A stretch of DNA of 64,000 nucleotides from Sphingobacterium sp. SYP-B4668 (GTDB lineage: Bacteria > Bacteroidota > Bacteroidia > Sphingobacteriales > Sphingobacteriaceae), in contig NZ_CP115483.1 of NCBI RefSeq assembly GCF_027627455.1, positions 2,914,001-2,978,000 on the forward strand. Direction: 5' to 3'. Under the pieces are notes generated by a model. It saw nothing but the letters and a program-made list of their open reading frames with translations. It was not told the origin of the DNA and made no database searches. The position numbers and the translations under genes were made by a program. Of the stretch, positions 37,101-44,391 are shown piece after piece (the first letter of the stretch is position 1; each line of letters opens with the position of its first letter).

Positions 37101-37512
37101 TCTCTACCGCCTGTGATGCTATCAGTCCTTTGGAACTGATTAGGGACTTGCTCGGCTTAGCTTTCTTGATGATAATGGCCTTATTCTCTATTACATATTC
37201 AAGATTGTGCTTTGCGAGAACCATATCTAAGGCCTTTCCTAGATTTTCATTTTTAAAATTGACATCCAAACGCATACTTGCGATATCAGATGACTTGGAA
37301 ACCACGTCGTAATCGACCTGTTTTTTGATTGCTCGAAAAAAATCGGACATCTTAATATTCTTTCCAGAATAGCTGATTACCTGACTATGAACCGTAGCGA
37401 AGCAGCTTAAGCTACAGACTAGGGTGAAAATTAGGGTGAGTTTCATAGATAACATAAGTTGGCTCGGTGGGTACAAAGGATTACACCCCCAAAACATTTT
37501 AGGTTTTTTCAT
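34135..37512 (-). CDS. SusC/RagA TonB-dependent transporter with STN domain, PUL 2
   Basis: A 1125-residue transporter with a long N-terminal leader (signal around residues 20-44, cut near VHSQ). The STN domain (about 46-118: ISYSGKNIKMSDFFRAIKKQ, LGKALDMVLAKHNLEYVIENKAIII) is followed by a carboxypeptidase-regulatory-like domain (about 145-215), the plug (VDEVVVVGYGTQKKENLTGAV near 220; SASIYGVRAANGVILVTTKRG near 320) and the barrel, ending in INLRF. The STN domain suits signalling to the FecR encoded 102 bp upstream. SusD follows after 11 bp. Confidence 0.93.
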   Translation of the reverse strand: MKKPKMFWGCNPLYPPSQLMLSMKLTLIFTLVCSLSCFATVHSQVISYSGKNIKMSDFFRAIKKQVDYDVVSKSSDIASMRLDVNFKNENLGKALDMVLAKHNLEYVIENKAIIIKKAKPSKSLISSKGLIASQAVEIVSQQSISGKVVDVSGRGVAGVTITVKDKSNSSQTDQQGAFSLPVTIGDQLNFSSIGYKAVTKSIQNYTPLTIVLEDDLISVDEVVVVGYGTQKKENLTGAVSAVNFEEVANTPLANTTNMLQGRLPGVVLTNNGAQAGKDNPEIRIRGIGTLSDNNNPMVLIDGVESDVSQISDIAPHDIASVSVLKDAASASIYGVRAANGVILVTTKRGLPQHTKISYAGSVAAQTPSVMTKYLGAKDWALAFNDAKGADIYTPDMLKKIEDGSDPDRFADTKWLDEMFRTAPMYQHHLSVNGGNEVSKFMVSAQYLDQKGIMLNTGSKRYGFRSNVDSRLGRVNVGLNLSGSKQDIQEPITDVTGEGLMRMINWFTRPTVPVKYSNGHYGYVDGTSLSHTIFKNPIESLYLGNKDYENTRFDGKMFAGIELLPGLSFQTNLGYKIFRQDISTFSPTRTIYGPDGKILQRISTNSLNDYNFKSTTVLNENILSYKKIVDKHHFDVMVAHSLQVGRTDLGSAYIQNFPTDNIYEIDGGTLNPAVTGSAYENALQSFFGRLNYNYDSKYLLEVNLRHDGSSRMPKKHRYGTFPSFSAGWNVDRESFMQNVDFISALKVRGSWGRLGNQEIGNYAFSQALQVGGNYYFGDALSTGLRKVNLANDNIRWETTEMTDLGIDATLFDNKLSLTFDWFNKQTSDILLRLAMAPSFLGGLAAPYQNAGRVENKGWEFAGTYRDAREDWKWSLGLNLSAVKNKIVDNRGIDNYGTNTINREGYAISSYYGLVSTGLYRTQDDLARTTVVDGVAKTITQYGNTPQLGDIMYADINQDGNISDDDRMIIGNPFPKLEYGFNLGLQYKKIALSMFWQGIAGLDRFNWEQTTLSNGGNITQRWLDRYSASNIEGTMPRLGGNINDRYSSFWLTSGDYLRLKNIELGYDFEGSLLQKYGISNLRLYAAGANLLTFSSIKDFDPEKASWDMRNDVHPNIKTYSFGINLRF

Positions 37513-37614
37513 ATATTTGATTAGTTTTTAATTGAATAAATCTTGTACGGTTTGTTTTTATTGATTACTTCATGCCAAGGAATGGAGGTTCCTTGGCATT
37601 CGTCATTCTAATTT

Positions 37615-38703
37615 TTACCTGCTAACGACTACCCTCCTTCCTTCTATAGCGAAGCGAGCCGCGCCAGTCAACTCGATCATATGTAAAACTTCTTTAATAT
37701 CCCGATATTTGGAAACTGTCGCCCAAATAAGCTCCTCTTTGATATTGTCTTTGTATTCGACTTCGACATCATACCAAGCGGCAATCTTTTCCATGACCTC
37801 TACCAAAGGCTCATTATTGAATAGGAAGTAGCCATCCTTCCATGCTAAAAACGATTCGACCTCTACTTGTTTGACGGGTAAGTCTACCCCATCTCTAGTG
37901 GTAAGCTGTTGCCCGGGTCGTAAAACAACTTGTCCTTGTCTTAACGCAACCTTCCCTTCTACTAAAGTGGTCTGACTCTCGTGTCCTAAAGCGCGTACGT
38001 TGAATTTGGTACCTAAAACACGAATATCCTGCTGAAGTGCATGGACAATAAATGGTCTGCTCTTATCGTGGCTGACCTCAAAATAGGCCTCTCCGGTGAG
38101 TGACACTTTACGTTCGTAATCGCCTAATGTTGTGAAAAATTTCAGGGAAGAATTGGCATTTAGCCAAACTTTGGTGCCGTCCACGAGTACAACCTTAAAT
38201 TCTCCACCTTTAGGGGTGGTGATTTGATCGACGCCCTCAGCACGCGATGTGCGGCCAGTGAGTGTATAGGTAATGGTCCCATTGTCCGACTTCTGAATCA
38301 GGACTCCATTCTTTTCGAGACGCTCGTTGTTGTCGACTTCTTCTAAATCAACAATTTCACCATTGGATAGTACCAGGGTAGCTTTGTTGCCGCCTATTGC
38401 AATTTGATTGTCTGCTATAGTGCCACTTCCAGGCCAATAGTATAATCCTGCACAAAGTGTGACGAGCAGAATAGCTGCCGCAGCCCAATATATGTACCGG
38501 TTGCTCGCGGACGACTTGCGCATACGCTTGGGATTAAAATGGGCCAGACGTTTTAGATCTTCTTCTATCAAAGCGCTTGGTACATCTATGGAAGACTTTG
38601 AGGCTGCTTCCTTTAAATACCAAGCATCAAGAATACTCCTCTCCTCTTTAGATATGGTCCCATTCTGTAGTTTTTTCAATAAATCCTGCAGATTGTCATT
38701 CAT
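37615..38703 (-). CDS. FecR-family anti-sigma factor, PUL 2
   Basis: A 362-residue single-pass protein: a cytoplasmic N-terminus (1-68), a membrane helix near 70-89 (YIYWAAAAILLVTLCAGLYY), a periplasmic FecR domain (about 160-260: ITTPKGGEFKVVLVDGTKVW, VSLTGEAYFEVSHDKSRPF, IRVLGTKFNVRA) and a C-terminal DUF4974 domain (about 288-360: FNNEPLVEVMEKIAAWYDVEVE). It would sequester the sigma factor encoded upstream until the STN domain of the PUL 2 SusC reports ligand. Confidence 0.92.
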   Translation of the reverse strand: MNDNLQDLLKKLQNGTISKEERSILDAWYLKEAASKSSIDVPSALIEEDLKRLAHFNPKRMRKSSASNRYIYWAAAAILLVTLCAGLYYWPGSGTIADNQIAIGGNKATLVLSNGEIVDLEEVDNNERLEKNGVLIQKSDNGTITYTLTGRTSRAEGVDQITTPKGGEFKVVLVDGTKVWLNANSSLKFFTTLGDYERKVSLTGEAYFEVSHDKSRPFIVHALQQDIRVLGTKFNVRALGHESQTTLVEGKVALRQGQVVLRPGQQLTTRDGVDLPVKQVEVESFLAWKDGYFLFNNEPLVEVMEKIAAWYDVEVEYKDNIKEELIWATVSKYRDIKEVLHMIELTGAARFAIEGRRVVVSR

Positions 38704-38856
38704 AAAAATAATTGCTTACTATGTGGTAGACGGCCAGCGGGACAAAAAGGATGACAAGTATTTTTAAATAAATAAAAAAAACATAGCGTTATCCGCAACA
38801 CTACTTCAGTCAGCGCCTCCAATTAAACCTATTAAAGCGGGATAAGAGGAATCGCA

Positions 38857-39399
38857 TCATAAAAATAGTAGCATAAACTTGACACGAAGTTTTTTCAATG
38901 CTCGGCCGATATGTGTCTTAACGGTATTAACAGATATATCTAATGTTTCAGCGATTTCGGCATTGGACTTCTCTTCCATTCGGCTCATATTGAAAACCAC
39001 ACGCATCTGTTCGGGAAGTTGAGAAACTTCTTGTTCAATCAGCTGCATCAACTCTTGCTCACGAGCGGCATCATCCTGAGGAGAAGTGCTTATATCCATA
39101 TCTAACGTGGTCTGAAATTTTCGTATGGCCGCTTGGTGCGCATATATATCCAAGACCTTGTTCTTTACAGCTCGAAACAAATAAGCTTTAAAACTTGAAT
39201 GGATGACAATTTCATTGCGTCTCTGCCAAGCCACTGTGAATACATCTTGAACGACATCGGTCGCTTCTTCTGGATTACCAAGCATTTTGAGTGCGTGCAT
39301 ATAGAGCACAGCAAAATTATCCGTGTAAATTTTTTCAAACTTAACTCCGTCTTGGTCTGAAAAAGAAGATATTGACTTTTTCTTATCACTCATGGACAT
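38857..39399 (-). CDS. ECF RNA polymerase sigma factor (FecI type), PUL 2
   Basis: A 180-residue sigma factor. Region 2 contains FAVLYMHALKMLGNPEEATD and VVQDVFTVAWQRRNEI; region 4 contains LPEQMRVVFNMSRMEEKSNA and the helix EIAETLDISVNTVKTHIGRA. The anti-sigma gene follows after 153 bp, then SusC, SusD and the beta-helix gene, so this sigma factor presumably drives PUL 2. The start is ATG 39399 or ATG 39393 (MSMSDKK); the two cannot be told apart. Confidence 0.9.
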   Translation of the reverse strand: MSMSDKKKSISSFSDQDGVKFEKIYTDNFAVLYMHALKMLGNPEEATDVVQDVFTVAWQRRNEIVIHSSFKAYLFRAVKNKVLDIYAHQAAIRKFQTTLDMDISTSPQDDAAREQELMQLIEQEVSQLPEQMRVVFNMSRMEEKSNAEIAETLDISVNTVKTHIGRALKKLRVKFMLLFL

Positions 39400-39601
39400 C
39401 TCGGTACGCTATTATGTATTAATCATAAATTGGATTGGTCGTGATGTACAATGATACAAATAATTTAAATCAATAGAAAAAGTGAAAGGGAGAGCACAAG
39501 TCAACTTAAGCTAAATCTTGCACAACTGTATAGACGCTGTGTAAGGAGCTTATTTTTTTATTTTCTCAACATAGGACAAGTTTTTATTGATCTAGACTAC
39601 C

Positions 39602-39609
39602 CATATTTG
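39602..39609 (+). promoter_or_regulatory. Possible -7 box upstream of the VOC gene
   Basis: CATATTTG lies 29 bp before the ATG at 39639 and matches TAnnTTTG except for its first base. A TTG is present about 20 bp further upstream. A weak motif match only. Confidence 0.25.
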
Positions 39610-39638
39610 TATTCACAAATAACCATAAATCAAAGAAG

Positions 39639-40046
39639 ATGAAGCAAATATTTATCAATCTAGCAGTAAAAGACGTTGAAAGGTCGATGGACTTTTATAT
39701 TAATTTGGGATTTACCGTCAATCCTCAATTTTGCGATGACCACGCCAAATGTATGGTTTGGAGTGATGCGATTTTTGTCATGATCATGAGTCACGAAAAG
39801 TTTGCAACTTTCACAAAAAAACCAATTGCGGATACAAAAAACCACATAGCGGGCTTATTTGCTTTATCGGTAGAGAGTATAGACAAAGTGAACGAGATCG
39901 TTGAAAATGGACTGCATGCAGGTGGTACTGAACCTATGCCAATGACTGATTATGGCTTTATGCAACTACGGAAAATAGAAGACTATGATGGTCATACTTG
40001 GGAAGTATTTTTTATGGACATGACTAAATTACCTAATCGAATCTGA
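39639..40046 (+). CDS. VOC-family (glyoxalase-like) protein
   Basis: A 135-residue protein with the two beta-alpha-beta-beta-beta halves of the vicinal-oxygen-chelate superfamily: IFINLAVKDVERSMDFYINL at the N-terminus, FALSVESIDKVNEIVENGLH in the middle, and a terminal YDGHTWEVFFMD with the conserved Glu. Members include glyoxalases, dioxygenases and resistance proteins; the substrate is unknown. It is divergent from the PUL 2 sigma gene and stands alone. Confidence 0.85.
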   Translation: MKQIFINLAVKDVERSMDFYINLGFTVNPQFCDDHAKCMVWSDAIFVMIMSHEKFATFTKKPIADTKNHIAGLFALSVESIDKVNEIVENGLHAGGTEPMPMTDYGFMQLRKIEDYDGHTWEVFFMDMTKLPNRI

Positions 40047-40206
40047 CACTAAAAAAGAAGTAGAACAGAGAGATGTATGACGCCCACAACTATGAATTGC
40101 TAGCGTACTCTTCTACCTTGCAATCTACAAACGAAAAATTCAGCAATGGAGGATATTTATTGTAATATATTTTAATATATTTATAAAAAATTAAGAATAT
40201 GAATAG

Positions 40207-40355
40207 TATAAGCTGTCTTCCCCCACCAAGAAATTAAAAACACTTATTTTTTTAGCAAGATAGATCTATCGTCTGAAGCGATACTCCTGGTCGTGCTTTC
40301 GTAAATAAACTTTTACTAATTTCTAATCATCTCCCTAGGAGATAGACAGCTTATA
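40207..40355. repeat. 12-bp inverted repeat flanking a 125-bp leader
   Basis: TATAAGCTGTCT (40207-40218) and AGACAGCTTATA (40344-40355) are perfect inverted copies 125 bp apart; the second ends on the first base of the transporter start codon. They could pair in the leader RNA and hide the start site, or be an operator pair. The rest of 40047-40354 shows no gene. Confidence 0.4.
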
Positions 40356-41233
40356 TGAAAAATTCTTATTTGGTACTGCATATAGCGGTGCTATTAGCCG
40401 GTTTCACCGGTGTATTTGGTAAATTGATTACCTTGAATGAAGTACCCCTTGTCTGGTATAGAGCATTATTTTCAGCGATTATCTTATTTTTTGGATTAAG
40501 AATTCTTAAGGTAAAACGACTGACATCTAGCAAAGAAGCTGTCAAAATTGCCAAGGTGGGATTACTTCTTATGGTTCACTGGGTATTTTTCTACGCAAGC
40601 ATTAAATATTCGAACATCTCGATTGGAGTGGTTTGCTATTGTCTAACGAGTTTCTTTACAGCAATATTTGAACCCCTCTTTAACAACAAAAAATATAGCA
40701 TCGTCCAACTGTCTTTAAGTGCGTTGACCTTATTAGGTATCAGCCTAATATTCCATTTTGACTCGTCTTACCAAGTAGGTATTATGTTGGGGGTGATATC
40801 GTCAGCTTTTGGCGCATTCTATACCATTTACAATGAAAGATTGGTGCAGACCTATGACAGTAAGCTGATTAATTATTACCAAATGATGGGTGGGACGTGG
40901 GTATTGGGGCTGCTTTTGCCTGCTTTTTTCTATCTCTTCCCGCATGAACGTATGATACCCAATTGGTCAGAATTACTTAATCTACTCTTATTGGCTTTGT
41001 TCTGTACCGTTGGACTCTATGTGTTGTTTGCAGAATCTCTAAAAAGATTGTCTGCTTTCACGGTAAACCTAAGCTTCAATCTAGAGCCAATTTATTCCAT
41101 CATCATCGCCTTTATATTCTTCCATGAGGGTGGGGAAGTGAATCTGTCGTTCTACATAGGTTTGGTACTGGTGATGCTCTCAGTCATCCTACAGTCGCTG
41201 GTATTTTCGAAGCAAAACGATTTAAAGGTCTAA
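40355..41233 (+). CDS. EamA/DMT-family transporter
   Basis: A 292-residue inner-membrane protein with about ten hydrophobic helices arranged as two EamA repeats of five. The repeat signature, a glycine/proline-rich helix followed by a short loop, appears at WYRALFSAIILFFGLRIL and again near LNLEPIYSIIIAFIFFHEGG. The drug/metabolite transporter superfamily exports metabolites or amino acids; the cargo cannot be told. A strong terminator hairpin follows at 41241. Confidence 0.88.
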   Translation: MKNSYLVLHIAVLLAGFTGVFGKLITLNEVPLVWYRALFSAIILFFGLRILKVKRLTSSKEAVKIAKVGLLLMVHWVFFYASIKYSNISIGVVCYCLTSFFTAIFEPLFNNKKYSIVQLSLSALTLLGISLIFHFDSSYQVGIMLGVISSAFGAFYTIYNERLVQTYDSKLINYYQMMGGTWVLGLLLPAFFYLFPHERMIPNWSELLNLLLLALFCTVGLYVLFAESLKRLSAFTVNLSFNLEPIYSIIIAFIFFHEGGEVNLSFYIGLVLVMLSVILQSLVFSKQNDLKV

Positions 41234-41240
41234 AAAGGCA

Positions 41241-41270
41241 TTAGGGAGTCTCTATACGGAGACTCCCTAA
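41241..41270 (+). terminator. Hairpin terminator after the EamA transporter
   Basis: TTAGGGAGTCTC (41241-41252) and GAGACTCCCTAA (41259-41270) form a perfect 12-bp stem with a 6-nt loop, starting 8 bp after the stop. The remainder of 41271-41594 shows no gene. Confidence 0.75.
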
Positions 41271-41594
41271 ATAAGGGACCTTGATTATGGCATTGAAAAT
41301 ATTAGAATACTATTCGGCCAAAGAAATGCTGTTATAGGTTGCAGAGATATCAAAATGAACTATCATCTTATTTAGTGCCATTGAAGGGCTTTCGGATCTT
41401 GTAAATTTTGTTGGCTAATTACATTAATTGAAAAATGCTATATTGTCTATAGGTAAACCACATCTCAAATCTACTTGAATAGGTGGGTTTGCTATGACAA
41501 GCGTATATTCGCAAACAACTAAAAACTAGAAATTTACTAATTTAGTCTACCATAACTATTGAAAAAAACAATTTCAATTAACCTCATAAAAGCA

Positions 41595-42725
41595 ATGAAA
41601 AGTTTCATATTATCGTTGGCATTACTAGCCATTGTCTATCCCGGATTTGGGCAGACCTACAAAACCAAGGATTTTGTAAAGATACCGCAAGGTGTAGAAA
41701 TAACCAAAACGATAACGGTAAAAAATTGTGATGAAGTTATAAAAGCAGGATCAGTAATAACGCGGGAAATCAAGAAGAAAAATGGGAAAGAAGAAGTGAC
41801 TATTGTGAAGGTAGATACCCTGAAAATAGATACGAAATTGGGGTTTGACAAGGCGGTGCCCCTAAAATTGAGTTCGCTACCAGGAAAAGCAAATATATCG
41901 GCGAGCGAAAAGGATGGCTCTACTCTATTGATAAACTACTACCTCAATCCGGAACATACGCTTGATAGTGGAACAAATATCAGAATTGTCTATTATAAAA
42001 TAGACTGTGATGGGAAACCATTTATTGAAAAACAAGAAGCAAGACAACGTAGGTTATCACAGGATACATCTGTGCTATTATGCAAGATATCTAATAAGCA
42101 AGACACCGCAGCAGATTGGTTCAAATACAGTGACGTTGTTATTGAAGTATATAAAAATGACATGATAGACTACTATTTGATCAATAAGTACGACCGCAAC
42201 GGCAGCTACAGTATGCAATTGGATAATCGCGAGTATATCTCTTATACCAAAAGGTCAATGGAATTTGGGGCTATTACGATACCGCTTAAATACCGATTTG
42301 GATATACTAGGGATATAGATGGAAATGCCGTGAAAGTCAATAATGAATTTATTGCAGATGCTAATTTAGGCTTATTTGCGGGGTACAAACTGGGACGATA
42401 TCGCGTCCGTAATGATGGTGGTAAGCTCAAGGACCTGTCTGATCTGGGAGCGACAATTGGCGTATTTGCAAGCCTGTCGTCAACTTCTATCGATAGTCTC
42501 TCTACGGCTGGATCGGGCACACCGCTGAAAACAGGAGAAAAAATAAGCATTGGTGTATTCTCTCCGGGCCTGGGCATTATGTTAAGCATCTACAATGTAC
42601 AGATTGGAGGGTTTATAGGATATGATTTTGGCTTCGGCGCGAATGGGGGGAAGTGGAACTTTCATAAACGGCCGTGGCTTGGATTCGGAGTGGCCTACAG
42701 TCTGGCCAGTTTTTGGAAGTCATAG
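41595..42725 (+). CDS. Exported protein, possible outer-membrane barrel, unidentified
   Basis: A 376-residue protein with a signal peptide (MKSFILSLALLAIVYPGFGQ, then TYKTKDF). The middle is beta-rich with many lysines. The last 150 residues alternate polar and aromatic or glycine residues (LGLFAGYKLGRYRV, IGVFASLSSTSI, ISIGVFSPGLGIMLSIYN, VQIGGFIGYDFGFG, WLGFGVAYSLASFWKS), like transmembrane strands of a small beta-barrel. I do not recognise the family and give no function. I chose ATG 41595; the frame opens earlier at a TTG (41559), but only the later start gives a clean signal peptide. Confidence 0.6.
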   Translation: MKSFILSLALLAIVYPGFGQTYKTKDFVKIPQGVEITKTITVKNCDEVIKAGSVITREIKKKNGKEEVTIVKVDTLKIDTKLGFDKAVPLKLSSLPGKANISASEKDGSTLLINYYLNPEHTLDSGTNIRIVYYKIDCDGKPFIEKQEARQRRLSQDTSVLLCKISNKQDTAADWFKYSDVVIEVYKNDMIDYYLINKYDRNGSYSMQLDNREYISYTKRSMEFGAITIPLKYRFGYTRDIDGNAVKVNNEFIADANLGLFAGYKLGRYRVRNDGGKLKDLSDLGATIGVFASLSSTSIDSLSTAGSGTPLKTGEKISIGVFSPGLGIMLSIYNVQIGGFIGYDFGFGANGGKWNFHKRPWLGFGVAYSLASFWKS

Positions 42726-42817
42726 TCGAGGGATCGAGATGCTCTATTTTATAAATTCTGGTCGCGTAAGTTAGCGGTAGCTAAGCGGTCATTTTCAACT
42801 TGTTCCTGTCGTCTGAT

Positions 42818-42856
42818 AACAACGGCCAGTCTTCTTTCGGAAGACTGGCCGTTGTT
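42818..42856. terminator. Strong hairpin after the locus-4 SusD gene
   Basis: AACAACGGCCAGTCTTC (42818-42834) and GAAGACTGGCCGTTGTT (42840-42856) form a perfect 17-bp stem with a 5-nt loop, 18 bp past the minus-strand SusD stop. It probably ends this operon and could also stop readthrough from 42725. Confidence 0.8.
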
Positions 42857-42874
42857 GATTGGTATGCATAGACT

Positions 42875-44380
42875 CTATTTTTTATCCCACCACACTTTGG
42901 ATAGAAATGAATCTCCATTGGACATTCGGGAAATCGCCGTTTTGTAGTTGGCTTCATTGAGCTGAGCCTCTTCGGACGAGTAGATTGCTCTTCGAGGAAT
43001 CTGACCATTGGTAGATCCTTGACTAGATCCTGGCGTCAATGTGGGATACCCTGTCCTTCTCCACTCGGCAAATGCTTCGAAATTGCGCCCAAAAAGGTGA
43101 ATCCATTTCTGTGTCTGAATCTTTTCAAGTCGCTGATCCACGGAGAGGCCATTAAAAGACAATACTTGATCAATATAAGTTTGTGAAATGCTGTTCATAT
43201 TATAGGGTGCTGCTGCAAATGCGGCCTTGACGGCATCCTGAAATATCATCTGGGCATCGACCTGGTCCCATCCCAACAGGGCTGCCTCAGCTCTAAAAAA
43301 TGCCACCTCAGAATATGTAAGGGCATAGGACGGAATAGGAGCAAAAGAGATATTAAACCATGTTTTAGTAGAGGCTGTTGAATAATTGGCGCGGATGATC
43401 TGTGCCAACTCATTGTCGGTAAGCGCAACACCAATCCCTTCATACTTGTCGATACCGGAGCCGACAGAACTTGCTGTAGGGGCTACAATCAATGGTAACC
43501 GAGGGTCGTTCATATTTTTGAGGGTATTAACGAGTGTATTAGCGAGATAACGGATATCGGAGCTACCTGTGATAAATTGTCGCAGCATAGGGTTGTAATT
43601 TTCCGCTTGGGCATTATTGAATGTAGGTACAGCGGCATTATCGGCATTGGAAGCCAATAGTCCATGTGGAGACGCAATAGCCGCGGTCACAGTCTGCTGT
43701 GCCAACTGTGCATTGGCATATCGTATCCGCATGCCGAGCTTTAATTTTAAGGAATTACCAAATTTGGCCCATTTGGAAACATTACCTCCATAAAAGAAAT
43801 CTGCTGTTCCATAAGAATTGTCTGCGGTATTTAAGCGAGACAATGCTACATCTAATTGCTGTATCAATGCCGGATAGATATCTTCCTGCTTGTCAAATAC
43901 AGGTGTGCGTTGTATATCTCCCGCATCTTGCGTGACGGCGGAAAAAGGAATATCTCCAAATAAATCTGTCATCCGTTGCCAAATATATATTTCGTAAATC
44001 TTGGCTATAGCTAGTTTGCTACGTCCTTCAGGGAGATCTTCTTTTCCTTTGAGTTCTTGTCGAATCTGTGTCAGGTTCTTCAACAGGTCATAATGCTGGG
44101 ACCAAATAGCATTTTCGGGAGCCTCAATATAGCGGGATACGGGTACAATAGGTCCTCCTGCCCAATGCTGGACCCAGGATCCGAATTTATTATTTGGCAA
44201 CTCACCAGATTCATAAAAGGTACCGTCTCGTAGGGTACGTGAGAGTAAGAGTGCTGGATCGATGGTGGTAACCGATGTAGGTGGTTTGTTAATCTGCTCA
44301 AAATCCTTTGTACAAGCGCTCAATATGGTAGAGCCAATAAGGAGACCCAATCCAAATTTGTATATGTTACTGCTTTTCAT
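42875..44380 (-). CDS. SusD/RagB-type lipoprotein (SusD-like_2 form), locus 4
   Basis: A 501-residue lipoprotein (Cys23, LSAC). It fits the divergent SusD-like_2 type: FEQINKPPTSVTTIDPALLL near residue 28, KIYEIYIWQRMTDLFGDIPFS near 125, NAQAENYNPMLRQFITGSSD near 255, ALTYSEVAFFRAEAALLGW near 355, LEKIQTQKWIHLFGRNFEAFAEWRRTG near 420 and the closing IPRRAIYSSEEAQLNEANY. This form often pairs with SusC outside glycan loci. It follows SusC by 11 bp. No enzyme gene is linked, so the ligand may not be a glycan. Confidence 0.9.
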   Translation of the reverse strand: MKSSNIYKFGLGLLIGSTILSACTKDFEQINKPPTSVTTIDPALLLSRTLRDGTFYESGELPNNKFGSWVQHWAGGPIVPVSRYIEAPENAIWSQHYDLLKNLTQIRQELKGKEDLPEGRSKLAIAKIYEIYIWQRMTDLFGDIPFSAVTQDAGDIQRTPVFDKQEDIYPALIQQLDVALSRLNTADNSYGTADFFYGGNVSKWAKFGNSLKLKLGMRIRYANAQLAQQTVTAAIASPHGLLASNADNAAVPTFNNAQAENYNPMLRQFITGSSDIRYLANTLVNTLKNMNDPRLPLIVAPTASSVGSGIDKYEGIGVALTDNELAQIIRANYSTASTKTWFNISFAPIPSYALTYSEVAFFRAEAALLGWDQVDAQMIFQDAVKAAFAAAPYNMNSISQTYIDQVLSFNGLSVDQRLEKIQTQKWIHLFGRNFEAFAEWRRTGYPTLTPGSSQGSTNGQIPRRAIYSSEEAQLNEANYKTAISRMSNGDSFLSKVWWDKK

Positions 44381-44391
44381 TGTTCTAGATA

